Shown here: one piece after another, positions 1-12,353 of the stretch
How positions within the stretch are numbered: the first letter of the stretch is position 1
Layout of the letters: each line of letters opens with the position of its first letter
Origin: Coffea arabica
Taxonomy: Eukaryota; Streptophyta; Magnoliopsida; Gentianales; Rubiaceae
Assembly: GCF_036785885.1 (NCBI RefSeq)
Contig: NC_092323.1
Coordinates: forward strand, 30,450,501-30,514,500
Direction of reading: 5' to 3'
Length of the DNA: 64,000 nucleotides
Notes under the pieces: generated by a model
Told to the model about the DNA's origin: nothing
Database searches by the model: none
What the model saw: only the letters and a program-made list of their open reading frames with translations
Made by a program: the position numbers and the translations under genes

Positions 1-684
1 TTCCAAAATTTCCTTCTTAAACCCTTCATCCTTTGGCACTACTATCCGATTCCGAAATCTCAGTATGCCATGCAATCCCAAGTTAAAATCTGACTTTTCT
101 CCCTTTTTGACTTTCTCCACCCACTTTTGCATTTCAAGCTCCTTTTCCTGAGGTTCGTTAATACGTTGCAACAAAGCGAAATTTACTACAATATTCCCAA
201 GAATTACTTTTCTCGACTCAAGTCTAGAATTCCAATAACTAATTTCTTCTAACAAGTGTAATTCCTTAATCATCAATCCGGTCACTTGCACTTGACGGTT
301 TAAAGCATCGACCACTACATTGACTTTCCCTGGATGGTACTTTATCTTGTAATCATAATCTTCCAAAAATTCCATTCATCCACGTTGCCTCAAATTCAAC
401 TCTTTTTGAGAGAATAAATACTTAAGGCTTTTGTGGTCGGTAAAAATCTCAAATGTTACCCCATACAGGTAATGTCTCCATTTCTTTAAAGCGAACACTA
501 CCGCCGCTAATTTCAAATCATGAGTCGGGTAATTTCCTTCATGCGGTTTCAACTTCCTAGATGCATACGCTATCACTTTGTCATTTTGCATTAAAACACA
601 TCCCAAGCCTTCTTTGGATGCATCTGCGTAGACCACAAAACTATTCTTTCCATTTGGTAGAGCTAATACAGGCGCTCTTGTCAA
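1..684 (-). pseudogene. Ty3/gypsy RNase H domain and start of the linker to integrase (element A)
   Basis: This is the RNase H part of a retrotransposon polyprotein, which removes RNA from the RNA/DNA hybrid during reverse transcription. Visible motifs are [15 protein letters not shown] with the first catalytic Asp, [12 protein letters not shown], and [11 protein letters not shown]. The frame is closed by an in-frame TGA near 376, where related elements have Trp, and the same frame resumes with a segment containing YHPGKVNVV and DAL that leads towards integrase. Integrase itself lies beyond the left edge of the window. The neighbours on the right are RT, protease and gag of the same element. 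The family call is secure and the copy is non-functional. Confidence 0.9.
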
Positions 685-861
685 ACGCCTCTTTAACTCT
701 TAGAAACTCTCTTCACACTTAAGATTCCATATAAACTTTTCACTTGTCTTGGTCAACCCAATCATGGGTCCAGCAATTTTAGAAAAATTCTTGATAAATC
801 TCTGGTAATACCCGACTAACCCTATAAAATTTCGAATTTCAGTAGGGTTTTCCTGTAGTTT

Positions 862-1895
862 TCACTTTGAAACAGTTTCAACTTTAGTTGGATCCACTTT
901 AATCCCATCCTTAGAAATTATGTGTCCCAAGAATGTCACTTCTTTCAACCAAAATTCACACTTGCCAAACTTAGCATACAATTGGTGTTCCCTCAGGGTT
1001 TGTAAAATAATTCTCAGGTGTTTCTCGTGATCCTCCACATTCTTAGAGTACACCAAAATATCATCAATAAAGACCACCACAAATTGGTCCAGATAAGGCT
1101 TAAAGATCCTGTGCATCAAATCCATAAAAGCAGCAGGTGCATTGGTCAGTCCAAATGGCATTACTGCAAATTCAAAATGTCCATACCTCGAGTTAAAAGC
1201 AGTTTTGGGCATATCTTTCTCCAAAATCTTCAATTGATAATAACCCTGTCTCAAATTCAATTTCGAGAATACTACCGCCCCTTGTAATTGGTCAAATAAT
1301 TTATCAATGTGGGACAATGGGTACTTATTCTTAATAGTGACATCATTAAACCTCAGTAATCTATGCACAATCTTAAACTCCCATCTTTCTTTTTAACAAA
1401 TATGACCGGGGCTCCCCACGGTGAGTCACTCTCTTTTATAAAATCCCGTTCCAACAAGTCCTGCAATTGCAACTTCAATTCTTTCAGCTCAACTGGAGCC
1501 ATTCTATATGGCGTCTTAGAGATAGGTGCTACTCTCGGAATCACATCAATCTTAAAAGCTATTTCCCTTTTCAGGGGTAAAGACTTCAACTTTTCAGGAA
1601 AAACATCTGGGTACTCTTGTACCACAGACATGTCCTCCAATCTCATTTTATCACCTGGAGTATTAATAAGAAAAGCCAAATATCCCTGAGGTTCCTTACT
1701 TGACATTTTTCTAACTCGGATCCCTGAGATAAGTGCAGATGAAGCTAACCTACCCCTTACATTCAATTTCAAAGTCGTCTCTCCCAGAATGCATAATTCT
1801 ACCATTTTCGTCATACAATTCAGTTGGGCATTGTAACGGGCTAACCAGTCCATTTCTAGGATCATATCGTATCCCTTAATCGCTAAACCTATCAA
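862..1895 (-). pseudogene. Ty3/gypsy reverse transcriptase (element A)
   Basis: The reverse transcriptase domain of element A is in two overlapping frames, 1353-1895 and 862-1368, so there is a frameshift near 1360. The first frame carries the [20 protein letters not shown] entry region and [14 protein letters not shown]. The second carries the fingers and palm ([42 protein letters not shown]) and the catalytic [11 protein letters not shown] block, a YxDD-type motif with both Asp present. A segment further right in the same frame includes [18 protein letters not shown] sequence from the end of the protease region. Motifs are typical of plant chromovirus-type gypsy elements, and the frameshift makes it a pseudogene. 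Confidence 0.93.
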
Positions 1896-1913
1896 ATCGG
1901 CCAGTAGTTTCCG

Positions 1914-2222
1914 TTAACTAACCCAGACCTCACAATCTCTGTATACCAAATTAGCGATTAGACTTTGATCCCTGGTAGGCGTCCTAACTTCCAAGTCATA
2001 AGGTAACTTAATTGGTTTCAAGTCTATTCCACTCATGAAATTAGGGTTTACAAAAGAATGCATTGCACCCAGATCAATTAAAATCTTAGCTAAATGGTGG
2101 AAAACAGGAATCGTACCTTCAACCACCTCAGTCGCATCAGGTATCTGTTGATGATCCAGTGCATAAATCCTATCCGGTACCTTAGGTCGACTTCCCTCAG
2201 TACCGGTCTGTTTAGAGGTTGA
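1914..2222 (-). pseudogene. Retroviral-type aspartic protease region (element A)
   Basis: This segment lies between gag and RT. It contains VVEGTIPVFHHLAKILIDLG followed by AMHSFVNPNF. In this family the active site is Asp-Ser/Pro-Gly-Ala-(S/T)-HSF; here it reads ID-L-G-A, so the residue after Asp is changed. It would be a pepsin-like half-domain that dimerises to cut the Gag-Pol polyprotein. A stop separates it from the RT frame at about 1900. The order gag-PR-RT-RH with integrase downstream fits Ty3/gypsy (Metaviridae). Confidence 0.85.
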
Positions 2223-3332
2223 CTTTTCGGGTCTTTAGGTGTTACCTTCCACCTTCAGCTTATTTGGACAAGTCGCGAGCTAGTGCTCGGTACTACCACA
2301 AACCAAACACTTTCCAAACTTTTTCCAACAGTCGTTCTTAGAGTGGTTGGGCTTACCACAGTACCCAATAATAACTTGAGGGGTCACTGTCGAACCACTA
2401 GAAGGCGCTCCCCTAATTTGAACCGGTCCACTACGATCTCCCTTGGACAAAACTCCCCTTGAAGCCCCAACAATCCTTATTCCCCCCATCCCTCTTCCAA
2501 TTTTGGAAGGCTGTGTATTCTTACTAACCTATCCAGGAGTACGACTAGAAAAGTTCCTTTTTCTATTATGGAAGTCTTTAACTTGCATTTTTGCACTTTC
2601 AACCCATTGCGCTTTCTCTAGAGTCTCAGTAAATGTAGAGATTTGGGCCGCGGCCAAGCCCTCCTGGATTTCCGCATTAAACCCTTGTACAAACTGCCTT
2701 ATCCTTTTCCGTTCGTTGATCACCAGTTCAAGAGCGTACTTAGAAAGCTTAGTAAATCTCCCTTCATACTCCACTACACTAAGGGTCCCTTATTTTAACT
2801 TGATGAATTCATCCTCCCTCTTTTCTTGGATTAAGGGCGGAAGAAACTTTTCATTAAATTCCCTCGTGAAATTCTCTCAAATCCAAGGGGTTTGAGCTCT
2901 CTCCCACTTTCCCCTTATCATGTCCCACCAAGCATGAGCCACTCTCTCAAATTGGAAAATAGCAAAGTTTACTCGCCTATCTTCGGCATAGTTTAAGGCA
3001 GCGAATATGTTAGTCATCCTCTCTAACCAATTCTCCGCTACCTCAAGGTCAGGTTCACTAGTGAACTTATGCGGGTTAAATTTCAGGAACCTCTCCAAGG
3101 CCCTATCTTCCCCTCTATCCTGCCCCCCAGTTTGATTAAGTGGTCCAGGACCCTGCCTTTCAGCTAAACGTTCAAGGATATCAGTCATCCTATTAATGGC
3201 AGTAGCCACTTGATTTCCCTCTACATTTTCTTGTCCATGGGTCGGTCCAGTTGCCGATCCCTGGTCATCCCTATGAGGTTGGGCTTGTCTAGTCTCTCGC
3301 TTATGGCCCCGACCACTCCTTTGTCCTTCCAT
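2223..3332 (-). pseudogene. gag with two zinc knuckles (element A)
   Basis: This is the capsid/nucleocapsid gene of element A. The start at 3332 (MEGQRSGRGHKRETRQ) is chosen because a matching MEGRR start is seen in the related gag at 48357. The retrotransposon gag domain spans roughly residues 80-230 (LERFLKFNPHKF, FAIFQFERVAHAWWDMIRG, YEGRFTKLSKYALELV). It is followed by a basic Ser/Gly-rich stretch and two CCHC-like knuckles, CGYCGKPNHSKNDC and CLVCGSTEH. Breaks between 2775 and 2877 and between 2490 and 2529 split it into several frames, so it is not translatable. Paired knuckles of this spacing also occur in the gag copies at 19749, 22121 and 47084, which places these elements in one clade (inference: Tekay/Del-like). 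Confidence 0.9.
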
Positions 3333-3736
3333 TATCCTAGTTGTGCCTAGTGCAAGCAATGAATCAATTATACGGGAAAAATATTTAAAACAAGGACCAA
3401 TCACGAAAATATTGAAAATAACAATAATATTTACATTCATTAACACTTTCAAATCCATACAATTAGCAAGTCATGGGAGAGTACAAAAATATAGCACACA
3501 GGTGCCACAAAAATACTTTTAGTCACATACGATTAAAGTAAAATCAAGTGCCTTAAAAGTAGGCCACACAGTCATATAAAATACAATGGTCTCAACACTA
3601 GCATCACTCCAGCTAATTCTAACTATACCAATCAAAAGAGTCAAAAGGGTCAAAAGGGACAATCACTCTGGACCTAGTCCACAGTAGGGCTACCAGGCGG
3701 AATCTCCTCCTCAGGATCCTCCTGCGGATCATCCTC
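3333..3736 (-). other. Non-coding spacer between the extra ORF and gag (element A)
   Basis: This AT-rich leader sequence lies between the 157-codon ORF and the gag start. I see no protein motif or repeat in it. Confidence 0.5.
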
Positions 3737-4210
3737 CTAATCTGGATTCTGTATAATGTCCATCACCTCATCGACCAACCTGCCAGTGTCTGCTAGGATC
3801 CCAAAAGCCCGATCTCGAATCTCCTCACCTAATCTAGTAAGTCGAGCCCTAACCCTCTGGAACTTATCACGGGTGACCTCAGCCGTGGCCACCTCACCAG
3901 CTAGTACCTCCTCAAACTCAGCGATCCTCTCACCCTGAGCACTAACCATCTGTCTCAACTTGTCAACCTCCTTCTGTAAATCTCGGTTGAGGTTCACCAA
4001 CTGACGACGCTCGTCGTCCAGAGCTAGTACAAGGTGGTTCGGATAGGCAAACGTCAACCTACACGAACATCGAGGATACCTATGAGAGGGCGAGTAGCGC
4101 ACACGTGTTCCCCCACCTAGAGCTCGGTAGTAAATAAGTCTAGGAGGCTCTACATGGCCATTAGCATGGCCATTCCCATTAGCTGCAGGGGTCCCATCCT
4201 CATTCTCCAT
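3737..4210 (-). CDS. Uncharacterised 157-residue ORF upstream of gag in element A
   Basis: I do not recognise this protein. It is an uninterrupted ORF of 157 codons that starts 145 bp after the primer-binding site and ends about 400 bp before gag, a position where most gypsy elements carry only leader RNA. The N-terminus is Asn/Gly/His-rich (NGNGHANGHVEPP). Residues about 20-60 are rich in Tyr, Arg and Cys (RLIYYRALGGGTRVRY). Residues about 62-157 are strongly charged and look helical, with heptad-like spacing (LNRDLQKEVDKLRQMV, ERIAEFEEVL), so a coiled coil is likely. It is intact while gag and pol of the same copy are broken. The gag-only relatives at 46984-48944 and 18420-24049 show no counterpart. 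It could be a captured host exon or an accessory protein, and the function is unknown. Confidence 0.55.
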   Translation of the reverse strand: MENEDGTPAANGNGHANGHVEPPRLIYYRALGGGTRVRYSPSHRYPRCSCRLTFAYPNHLVLALDDERRQLVNLNRDLQKEVDKLRQMVSAQGERIAEFEEVLAGEVATAEVTRDKFQRVRARLTRLGEEIRDRAFGILADTGRLVDEVMDIIQNPD

Positions 4211-4354
4211 CCCTGTAAAACAACCACACTTTTCGGATTAGAAACTTAGGCACTAGCTCGCTCAAATATCACTTAAAGTATGACTAAGTCATCCTAACTC
4301 AAATCCTAAGGGTAAGGTTTCTAATAGATCTCCCAAATAGATCTCTAACCTAGC

Positions 4355-4366
4355 GCTCTGATACCA
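4355..4366 (-). promoter_or_regulatory. Primer-binding site complementary to initiator tRNA-Met (element A)
   Basis: Read on the minus strand this is TGGTATCAGAGC, the standard plant LTR-retrotransposon primer site for initiator tRNA-Met. It lies 2 bp inside the LTR end at 4369, which fixes the LTR boundary and the element orientation. Confidence 0.93.
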
Positions 4367-4368
4367 AC

Positions 4369-7300
4369 TGTGATGCTCCCACTTCTCTATAAGACGAACC
4401 AAAGGGTATCCACGGGACGTCTGCCTAACTCTCGCTAGGACTCAAGACAATTCGATTCACGCTTAACGATATATAACGACTAATACAAGCCAAATAAAGA
4501 AAAATCGCTTCCATAATCGAATATCCAAGTCTTACATTAGGTTCCCAAAAGATACATCAAACTTCCAAAATATACAACTGCCAAAAGTCTAGTCGATTAC
4601 ATTTGGAACCCTAATATAAAAGTACAACAAAAAGGGTTTCTCCGAGATTCACTCCATGCCCATGCCTGTTAAAGAAAACAAATCTACGGAGTGAGCAATT
4701 GCTCGTGAGTCCAAGAAACACACATGCAAGCACGTTGTTCAAATAACAATCCCAATTTTCAAGAAAAATGATAATAATCGAGTAACTAACAATTCAAGTA
4801 AAATATAAACAGAAACAATTCAAGGATATGGTAGCTTTCAGGAGCTAAGTTCCACTCACTTTGCCAGATCTCAATCGTACCTTCCCGTGGTAACTCTCCG
4901 TCAACCGGGTCGGTATTTTCAATCCGTAGACTGCACTTTACTTCACAAGTCCTTGCACCTTAAAACCCTCCACCGGGCCCGAACGTCGATAAAGGCGCTA
5001 CTGCATGAGTAGGCCAAGCAAGATCTCTCGAATAGATCAAACATATCATGTTATTCTCATGACTCATCGAGATTCCCGACCAAACCCATGCCGCCTCGAG
5101 TCCCAAGGTCGGCCTGTGAGTTTAGGCATCCCCCATGTAACATTTGTGAGTCAAGGAGATTCACTCCAACAACGTACTCAGCCATAGCATACCATTTCAT
5201 GTCATTCATGTGTCGCGCCCCATTTTTTATAAGAAAAATAAATAAATGGTTTGAAAAGTGAATTTTTGATGAAAAAAGAAAATGAAGAAAAATATGGGTC
5301 TAATGGGACTTGAAAATGCGACGATTTGACCCAAAATAATAGTTTAAAAAGGGTTTTGAACGAAAATCGGAGTCGCCACTTGGTATAGAGTTAAGGTGTA
5401 CCAAGTCACCTAAAAATGAATTTTTAAAGAAAAAGGTAGGAAGAAACCATTTTTAAACGACTCCTTATCTACGTAAACCAATGAAAAAGGTTCGGGAGTC
5501 ACATTTGACGAAGGAGAAGGCAAGGATAAAAATCCAAGGCACCCCTTCGACCTAGCCAAGGCTAGTTGCGTGATTTAGTCAAGGATTTTCTTATTTTTAA
5601 CCAAAAGATTTATCACATTTTGATGTACTATATGAATGCAAACCCTAGACCTAGGGGGGCATCGGGGGGCAAAATTTCTCTTCAAAGCTTGAATGGTGCC
5701 AATCACATTACTTGTGATGCCCAATAATGACTCTTTGGAGAGGTCACGAATAATGCAAAAATATGAGACTCTAAGAAAAGGAAAAGGATAAAATAATTAT
5801 AGAAATACATGTCTTAAAGGAATGCATCATGTCGGGTACGGGGGACTATTGTTCGTGACTCAATTTTCCCTTTAATAGAGGGAATACGAGCGTGCTAAGG
5901 CTAGAAAGCCAAACTCGTCCATATCCCATATTCAAGGAGTATCCCTAATCTAATCAAGCAAATGATCTAACCTAGTTTCTATTTCTTAAATGAAATGCAA
6001 GTCTAATACTATGTATCACACATAGGGGGAAGGAATATACATATAAGGGAAATTAGGGATAAGGGCTATACGTATAAGGGGAATATCATACAAAATGATA
6101 AAAGACCCTAGAAAGTGAAAAATATGTATGAGGTGAGGTGATTTTATCATACAAATCATGATCTAGCGCGCGAAGGGCTCCTAAGGGTCTAGCGTTGGAC
6201 TAGCCCACATCTACGCTCTCTCACAAGCATTGGACTTGTAAGAGCTCGAAGGGACAACCATGACTAGCATTGGACTAGCCACGGTTACGTGCATTTGCAT
6301 CCATCATACACATATATAAGTAATGTGCATAATTAAAGCAAGTAGACATGTGAGCACGTAATTCACATAACACATAAGCATGCATATCTAGATGCCAAAA
6401 CCTAAGAAAGCGATTAAACACATAGCACATAGACATGGGAAACACATAAGGCAATTAAGGCCCTAACTATTACATTTTTAGGGGGAAAGCCTACTACAAT
6501 CTAAGAGGGGAAACGGAAAATAAATGAAATAAACCTAACTATTACAACTTGGCATTCAAGTGCCTCCCAAATGATAAAATTGAACTAAAATTAAAGCAAA
6601 AGCTAAGCAACTAAATAAATAAATAAGGTGCAAATGAAATAAACACTTAAAGTCATGCAATTGCACACATAAGACACATATACGCACGTAGGGTCAAATA
6701 AAATCAAAAAAATAAAGGATAGAGTGTACCTCCCTCGTAATGGTAATCGAATGTGGGAAAAATGGCTTCAAAACAATAAAAGGGTCAAGGCACCAATTAA
6801 ATGGTAAAGTATAAACAAAATCACCAAATTCCTCCCAATTGCAACTTAAATGAAACCAAATGATGCATAATTTCCAAGAAAAGTAAATTATTGATCTAAT
6901 TTCTAAAATAGAAAACTATTGAGGACCTAATAGCAACCATTAATCAATCATTCAAGGCCAATTGAAATATTTTGGAACTTTAAAGGTCCATAAGTAATGA
7001 AAAGGTCAAGTAATGGTTCAAATTGCAATTATTTAGGTCCTAATTGCAAGAAATTAGAACGTAATTGGGCCTTTGTAGCAGAGATAGAAGCTAAGGGGAG
7101 TAAAGTACAATTTTTGAAAGCTATTCTTCATGCAAACACTCATAACGTAAACACTTATAATGCAATCTTCATGCAAACCGAAACTTTCTTTGCTCTTGCG
7201 AATTTCTTCTGCTTTTCATTACCAACCAAATACATTATCAACAAATATCAACAACCACAAAGCACAACTCCCAATCATTAACCAAATCAAATACTACACT

Positions 7301-10300
7301 TTTATTGCTGGATTAAGGTAACAAAATTGGTCTGACCGACAGCAAAAGAGAGAAAAATAAAATGCAGCAAGGGACCGTTATATTACCTCAGGAAGAAATT
7401 ATAAGCATTAGCAGCTTCATGAGGCCATTGAATATAAAAATGCAGCAGATGCTCAAAGAGAAAACTCGCGGCAAACGTGCCCACAGCATACCAATATCAA
7501 CCGAACACAAAAGAAAATAGAAGTCTCTAGCAAGCCAAAACTTGAACAAACCAGGAAGAAAAAGAACCCGCAGGTACTGCTGCAACAAACCAGAACTTTG
7601 AGCTTGTTGCAGCAGATTTGCGTGTACCAACCTCCCCCTAAAACTCAAAACTTAAACCCTATAAGGAGTTAAAAGGGCAGCCTCTGCGGCTGTACAATTC
7701 AAAAGCCATATCCGGCAAGCAGAGACCACAGCGCAGATAAGCAAAACAGTCTACACAACAGCAAAGGGAACCCGCAACATGCGAATGACCTTGTAACATG
7801 CTAAGTTTATTCGGGAGCTTTCTATGGATTCTAGGTCCGTTATTCCACGTGCAAACATTTCACATCAGTCCCCAACCAGCAAACATGCATCTCGTATCTA
7901 TTACTACCAAAAAATAGCATAAAAGAAAGATATACAAATCCACAGGACAAAAGGGCAATCAACGAACGAAGGGTCCGAAATCCAAATTGCGGGAATTGCG
8001 TGCTATTTTTCTGGTTTTGCTCTTATTCTTCACATGAACAGAAGCCATAAACTCAAACAAAAACCCTAGACTTCTACCTCAAAACTCAGTCTAAATCAAG
8101 CCGCCAACCAAAGTTGGAAGCTTTATGCAATTTTTTCGGCCAAGACACAAACATGCAGGATACCGACTCATTACCCAAACTCCAGATTTATCGATACTCA
8201 AACAAGAACAATCAGCCATATTGAGGCAAAAACAGAACCAGTAAACAACCAAGAAATGCGAGCAAACGACTAAAGACGAAAGCTTTCAACCTTAAAAGAA
8301 GAATACAATACCTTAATCGAGGGAGGGGAAAAAGAAAACTCGGATGATTCGGCCAAGCCGTCAGTGGAAAAGCTACGATGATGACGCGATTACCTCCTTC
8401 CAATCCCAAATCCCTCTTCGTCCTCACGGTTGAAACCCTTCTGCTTTTGCTTTTCTTCAGCAGTCCACAACCCCTCCCCCCTAGCAATCTTCCTTTCTTT
8501 TCCTCTCTCAAGCTCAAGGCTTTTCCTAGCTTTTCTCTCCACCACCTTCCCTTAGCCGTTATTCCTTTTCTCTCCAGCCATCCTTCGTATCTTTCTCACG
8601 CTGTTCCCTTCTCTCCTTTCTTCCTGGTTTCCTCTCTCAAGCCGCCGCCCAAAGCCTCTCTCCTATTTTTCCTCCCTTTTTATTTTCTTCTCCTCTCCGT
8701 CCTCTATTTTTCTTTGTTTCTCCGTAGCTCGCTTCTTATCCCCTCCGAATTCTCTTTTTCCTTTTTCTGTCATCCCCCTTCTCTATCCCTCCCTTCTGTC
8801 TCTCTCCTTCGCTTTTCTTTCTTGTCAAACCCTAGCTACCCTTAGCTTTTTCGATCCGCCGTCACACCTGCCCAGCCGTTCCCTATCTGTTTTTCTCTCG
8901 TTCAGCCCCAAAAAACCCCCCTTCGGATCCCAGCTTCATGGCTTTATATAAGCATCAGCAATCCCTCAAACCTAGCATCTACGGTGCCTTTATTTTCTGC
9001 GTTTTTCTGTGATCCTCCGGGAGCCCTTAGATGGCTTTTGCTTCTCAAAACCTTGAGTTGTCGGATGAAGGCCAGATGGCCTTGTACTATGCCAATCTGA
9101 TGGAGCAAAATAATGGGCAAAAATGACTGGAAAACAAACTGGAAAAATGGAGCTGCATTTTTGTTTTCTGTAATATCCGAAGCCATGCAAAAAATGAAGA
9201 AATGGAGTGAGTCCCTTTTTTTTCTTTTTCTCTCTTTTTTCTTTCAAAGAATTAATTAATACTAAAAATGTCCTAAAGGTAAAATTAATAGACTAAAATG
9301 CAAAAATAAATGGATAATAATAAATAGAATAGAATAGTAATAAATAACGTTAAATTTAAAAAAAATTACTATCTAAAATGCCAAAAATGAAAAAAAATAA
9401 AATCATGAGATTAATAAAATAAAAATAGATGATAATTATCAATAAAAATAAAAATGAAATAAATTAAAAATTTGGTGTCTACATCATGCATTCGATACAT
9501 TCAATCATTCATTTCATTTCAATCAATTCAATCATGAGTTATTCATTTCAAATGAGAACGAGTGTGGTAAAGTAAACCCTCGACTCCATTTTCAAAATCT
9601 CCAATCATTAATAACAGTTAAGCATGTACCAAGTTCGCATACACTTGACACTCACCAAATAATTCAAGAAGTAAAGCACACTTGAGGGTTCAGGCGTCCA
9701 CCGTGGGATCCTCTCGAAGGTCCCCTTGAGTGCCTGAGCAATTAATAATAACTATTACACACTATCGCTTAAAATCCCTAATTATCGAAGAAGATTGTAC
9801 TAGTGTAAAATCTATGAAGATACCACGAAAATGAGTCTTAATTACTCGCAAATCGAGACTCAAAAGTGGGGTTTTAAAATACAAGAGAAATCTAATTTTC
9901 ATCTTTGAAATCAAGTGTAAAACGGTCAAGTGGTATCGAAGGAATATGAAGAGTTCTAAAAGCACAATTTCCTTTAAGTTCGGAAATTTCAGATTTGATA
10001 AGTAATCTTTGAAAAATCATATCTCACTCTCTGAAGCTCCAAAATTGGAAAACTTGGTACCGTTGGAAACTACTTCCAAAGTACTTAAAGTTCCTAGAAG
10101 ACACTTTTCCATGATTCAAAATGGATGATATTCAAAATCCGGCTCAAAGTTGCTGTTTTGGAATATCAAGACAGTTTTGAGGTTGGTTTTTGGCCAAATT
10201 TGGAAATTTGAAAAAATTCATAGAATGTGAACTAGTCTTTGAAATTTGAAAATAAATTAGAGTTACAATCAAAGTTTAAAACACAACAAGCTGAACAAGA

Positions 10301-12353
10301 ATTGGAGTTTTGAGTACTAAGATATAGCAGCTCAAATTTGCTGAAATTCCTCACTAGACAAGGGTTTTCCAGATTTAAAACATGAACTTTAAGACTTTGG
10401 TTGAGCATCGAAATGGACTTGGAATGGCACCAAATTTGGTAGTATTACCCTACCATATAAGGGCTATTCGTCTGTCAAATTTCATATAAAAATTTGTACG
10501 GAAAGTCAGTTAACAAAGCCACTAAAGTTTCAAGAATTTCCAAGGTAAATTTGCCTTGTACTTCGTTTTCCCTTTTCTAACTTTTGGGTCAATGAAATCA
10601 CCTCAAACATGGTTCATTTATGAAGACAAGGTCTAATAAACATCCAAGATACTTTTGGCAGATGGTTCACACCAAGAATTTCAAAATAACTAGTCCAATT
10701 CAAATTAAGGCATTCAACTAGCCAAAAGAGGGTTTTCCATTACTGAGACAGTTTCGCAATTCGGCCACAACTCACTCAATTCAACTTGGAATTGAGAGTG
10801 GTTGGTGGCGTTGGAAACTACATTCATAAAGCTACAATTCACAACTGGAATAAATTTAAAATTCTGTCCATAACTGCTCATTTTCAGGCAAAAAGTTGCA
10901 GCTCATAACAGGTTTTCTAACACAGCCGAGAAATGGGGCAGGTGAATTTGAAAGGCTGGTACGGTTCATTCAAGTGGAATCAGGGGATTCATTTTATACC
11001 GTTAGAAAATTGGAAGTGTCTAATTTCTAATACCGCAAACGGCACTCGATTTCGGCATCGGAGGAAAGAGTTATGGTCGATTCAAAATCGCTGCCAGAGC
11101 AACTCTGGACAGTTTTCCAGCCATGAACTTAATTCGAAATTTCAACTTTTGGACAACCAAATCAAGTAAGTTTTGGTGGAAACTTTCCGCACAACCTATA
11201 CAACATATCCACATCAAAATTAAGTCAATTGGACGGCAAAAAATTGCACCAAGAGGCGCAGCAATGGACAGGGCAGATCTGGCCCCTTTCTCTATTTTGC
11301 TTCCTTTGAGTTTTCTTTCCACTTTTCAACTTATAATCACTAGTTTAACCCCTAAATCAACATAAAAAACACCAAACATCATCACATCAGTTCATCAAGT
11401 CCATTTTGGGATTTCATAGACCCACTCACAAGATTTTCAACAATATAGAGGTACCCACATGAACCTACAAGCTTCTAAGTGCAATTTAACCTACAAAAGC
11501 TAAGATTTGAAGAGTGGATGATCATATACCTTCTTAGATGGTAAGACCAGAAATTTTAGGCCACAAGAAGCTCAAGAAAACCGTGAGAATGAAGCTCTTC
11601 TCCTAGCCCAAGATGATCTCCAAGTTATTTGCAAGTTGTGGTATAATTTTGAAGTGATTTGGTGCAAGTTTGAGAGGTAAAATGATGAAGGTTTTTCTTC
11701 TTCTTCTCCTATGGAGTTTCAGCTGGTTGAGAGAGAAAAGAGAGAGTGTTTTGCTGATGGTAAAGCTTCCTTGAGAAGCTTATGAATTTGTGGCCAAAAT
11801 TTCTCCAAAAAGTCAACTAAGAATAGTGCGCATATGCGCGCGTTTCGTGCTCGTTTCCTCTCGGGTTTGTTTCACTTGTGCACTAAACCTTTAATGCACT
11901 TCCATTGATACTATTATTATTCACCCTTGATGGTCTAAAAATAAAGGTCTAAAGTCTCTCGATTAATCGCGCGCGTGAAAACGCGTACTTCCAATTTGTG
12001 CCCGACAGAGCGAAATTTCTAAGAAATTCTTGTAACGATAGTATTACTAACTAATACTTGAGTACTTAAACATAAAAATAACTATTTTAAGACTAATATA
12101 TGAGTCTTCAATCTCCAAGCTCATTGTACCCTCAAATCGATTATTGCCTCTAAACGAGTATTCACTATTCTCACTAAACGGCTTCCAAAAATTAAATTTT
12201 TGAAACAAGTCATTTTAAAAATATATGTAAGTCATAGTTCCATGTAATCGGGTCTAAAAGGTTGGAATAAAATATTCGGAGCAAACGGGCAATTAAATAT
12301 TTAAATAAACTAGTAATAGGAATTTAAAATAAGTAAATTTGCGAGTCTTCACA
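4369..12353 (-). mobile_element. 5' LTR of element A (about 3.7 kb), split by a nested solo LTR
   Basis: On the minus strand the LTR begins TGTGAAGACTCGC at 12353 and ends GGGAGCATCACA at 4369, next to the primer site. Removing the 4,273-bp insert at 5211-9483 and one copy of its 5-bp target duplication leaves about 3.7 kb. The LTR is AT-rich and has no credible host gene. The short ORFs inside it are not supported. A second, left-truncated copy of the same LTR family is at 55490-58736. The 12353 end falls inside protease codons of another gypsy element, so this element inserted there. The partner LTR lies outside the window, so the target duplication cannot be checked. Confidence 0.85.
5211..9483. 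mobile_element. Solo LTR of a large-LTR gypsy element (Ogre/Tat-like), 4.27 kb
   Basis: The segment starts TGTCGCGCCCCATTTTTT and ends AAATTTGGTGTCTACA, giving TG...CA termini. It is flanked by an exact 5-bp duplication TCATG (5206-5210 and 9484-9488). No primer site, polypurine tract or gag/pol is present, so this is a solo LTR left by LTR-LTR recombination. Near its start is the block AAATCGGAGTCGCCACTTGG, which I associate with very long LTRs of plant Ogre/Tat-type elements (recognition from memory, not a search). A pyrimidine-rich tract runs from about 8380 to 8840, and a TATA-like TTTATATAAG sits near 8943. The orientation is not decided. Confidence 0.82.

Noticed and set aside
8378..8845. 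155-codon plus-strand ORF
   Set aside because: Lies in a pyrimidine-rich tract of the solo LTR. The product is a Phe/Leu/Pro/Ser string with no domain, and CT-rich DNA gives such ORFs by chance.
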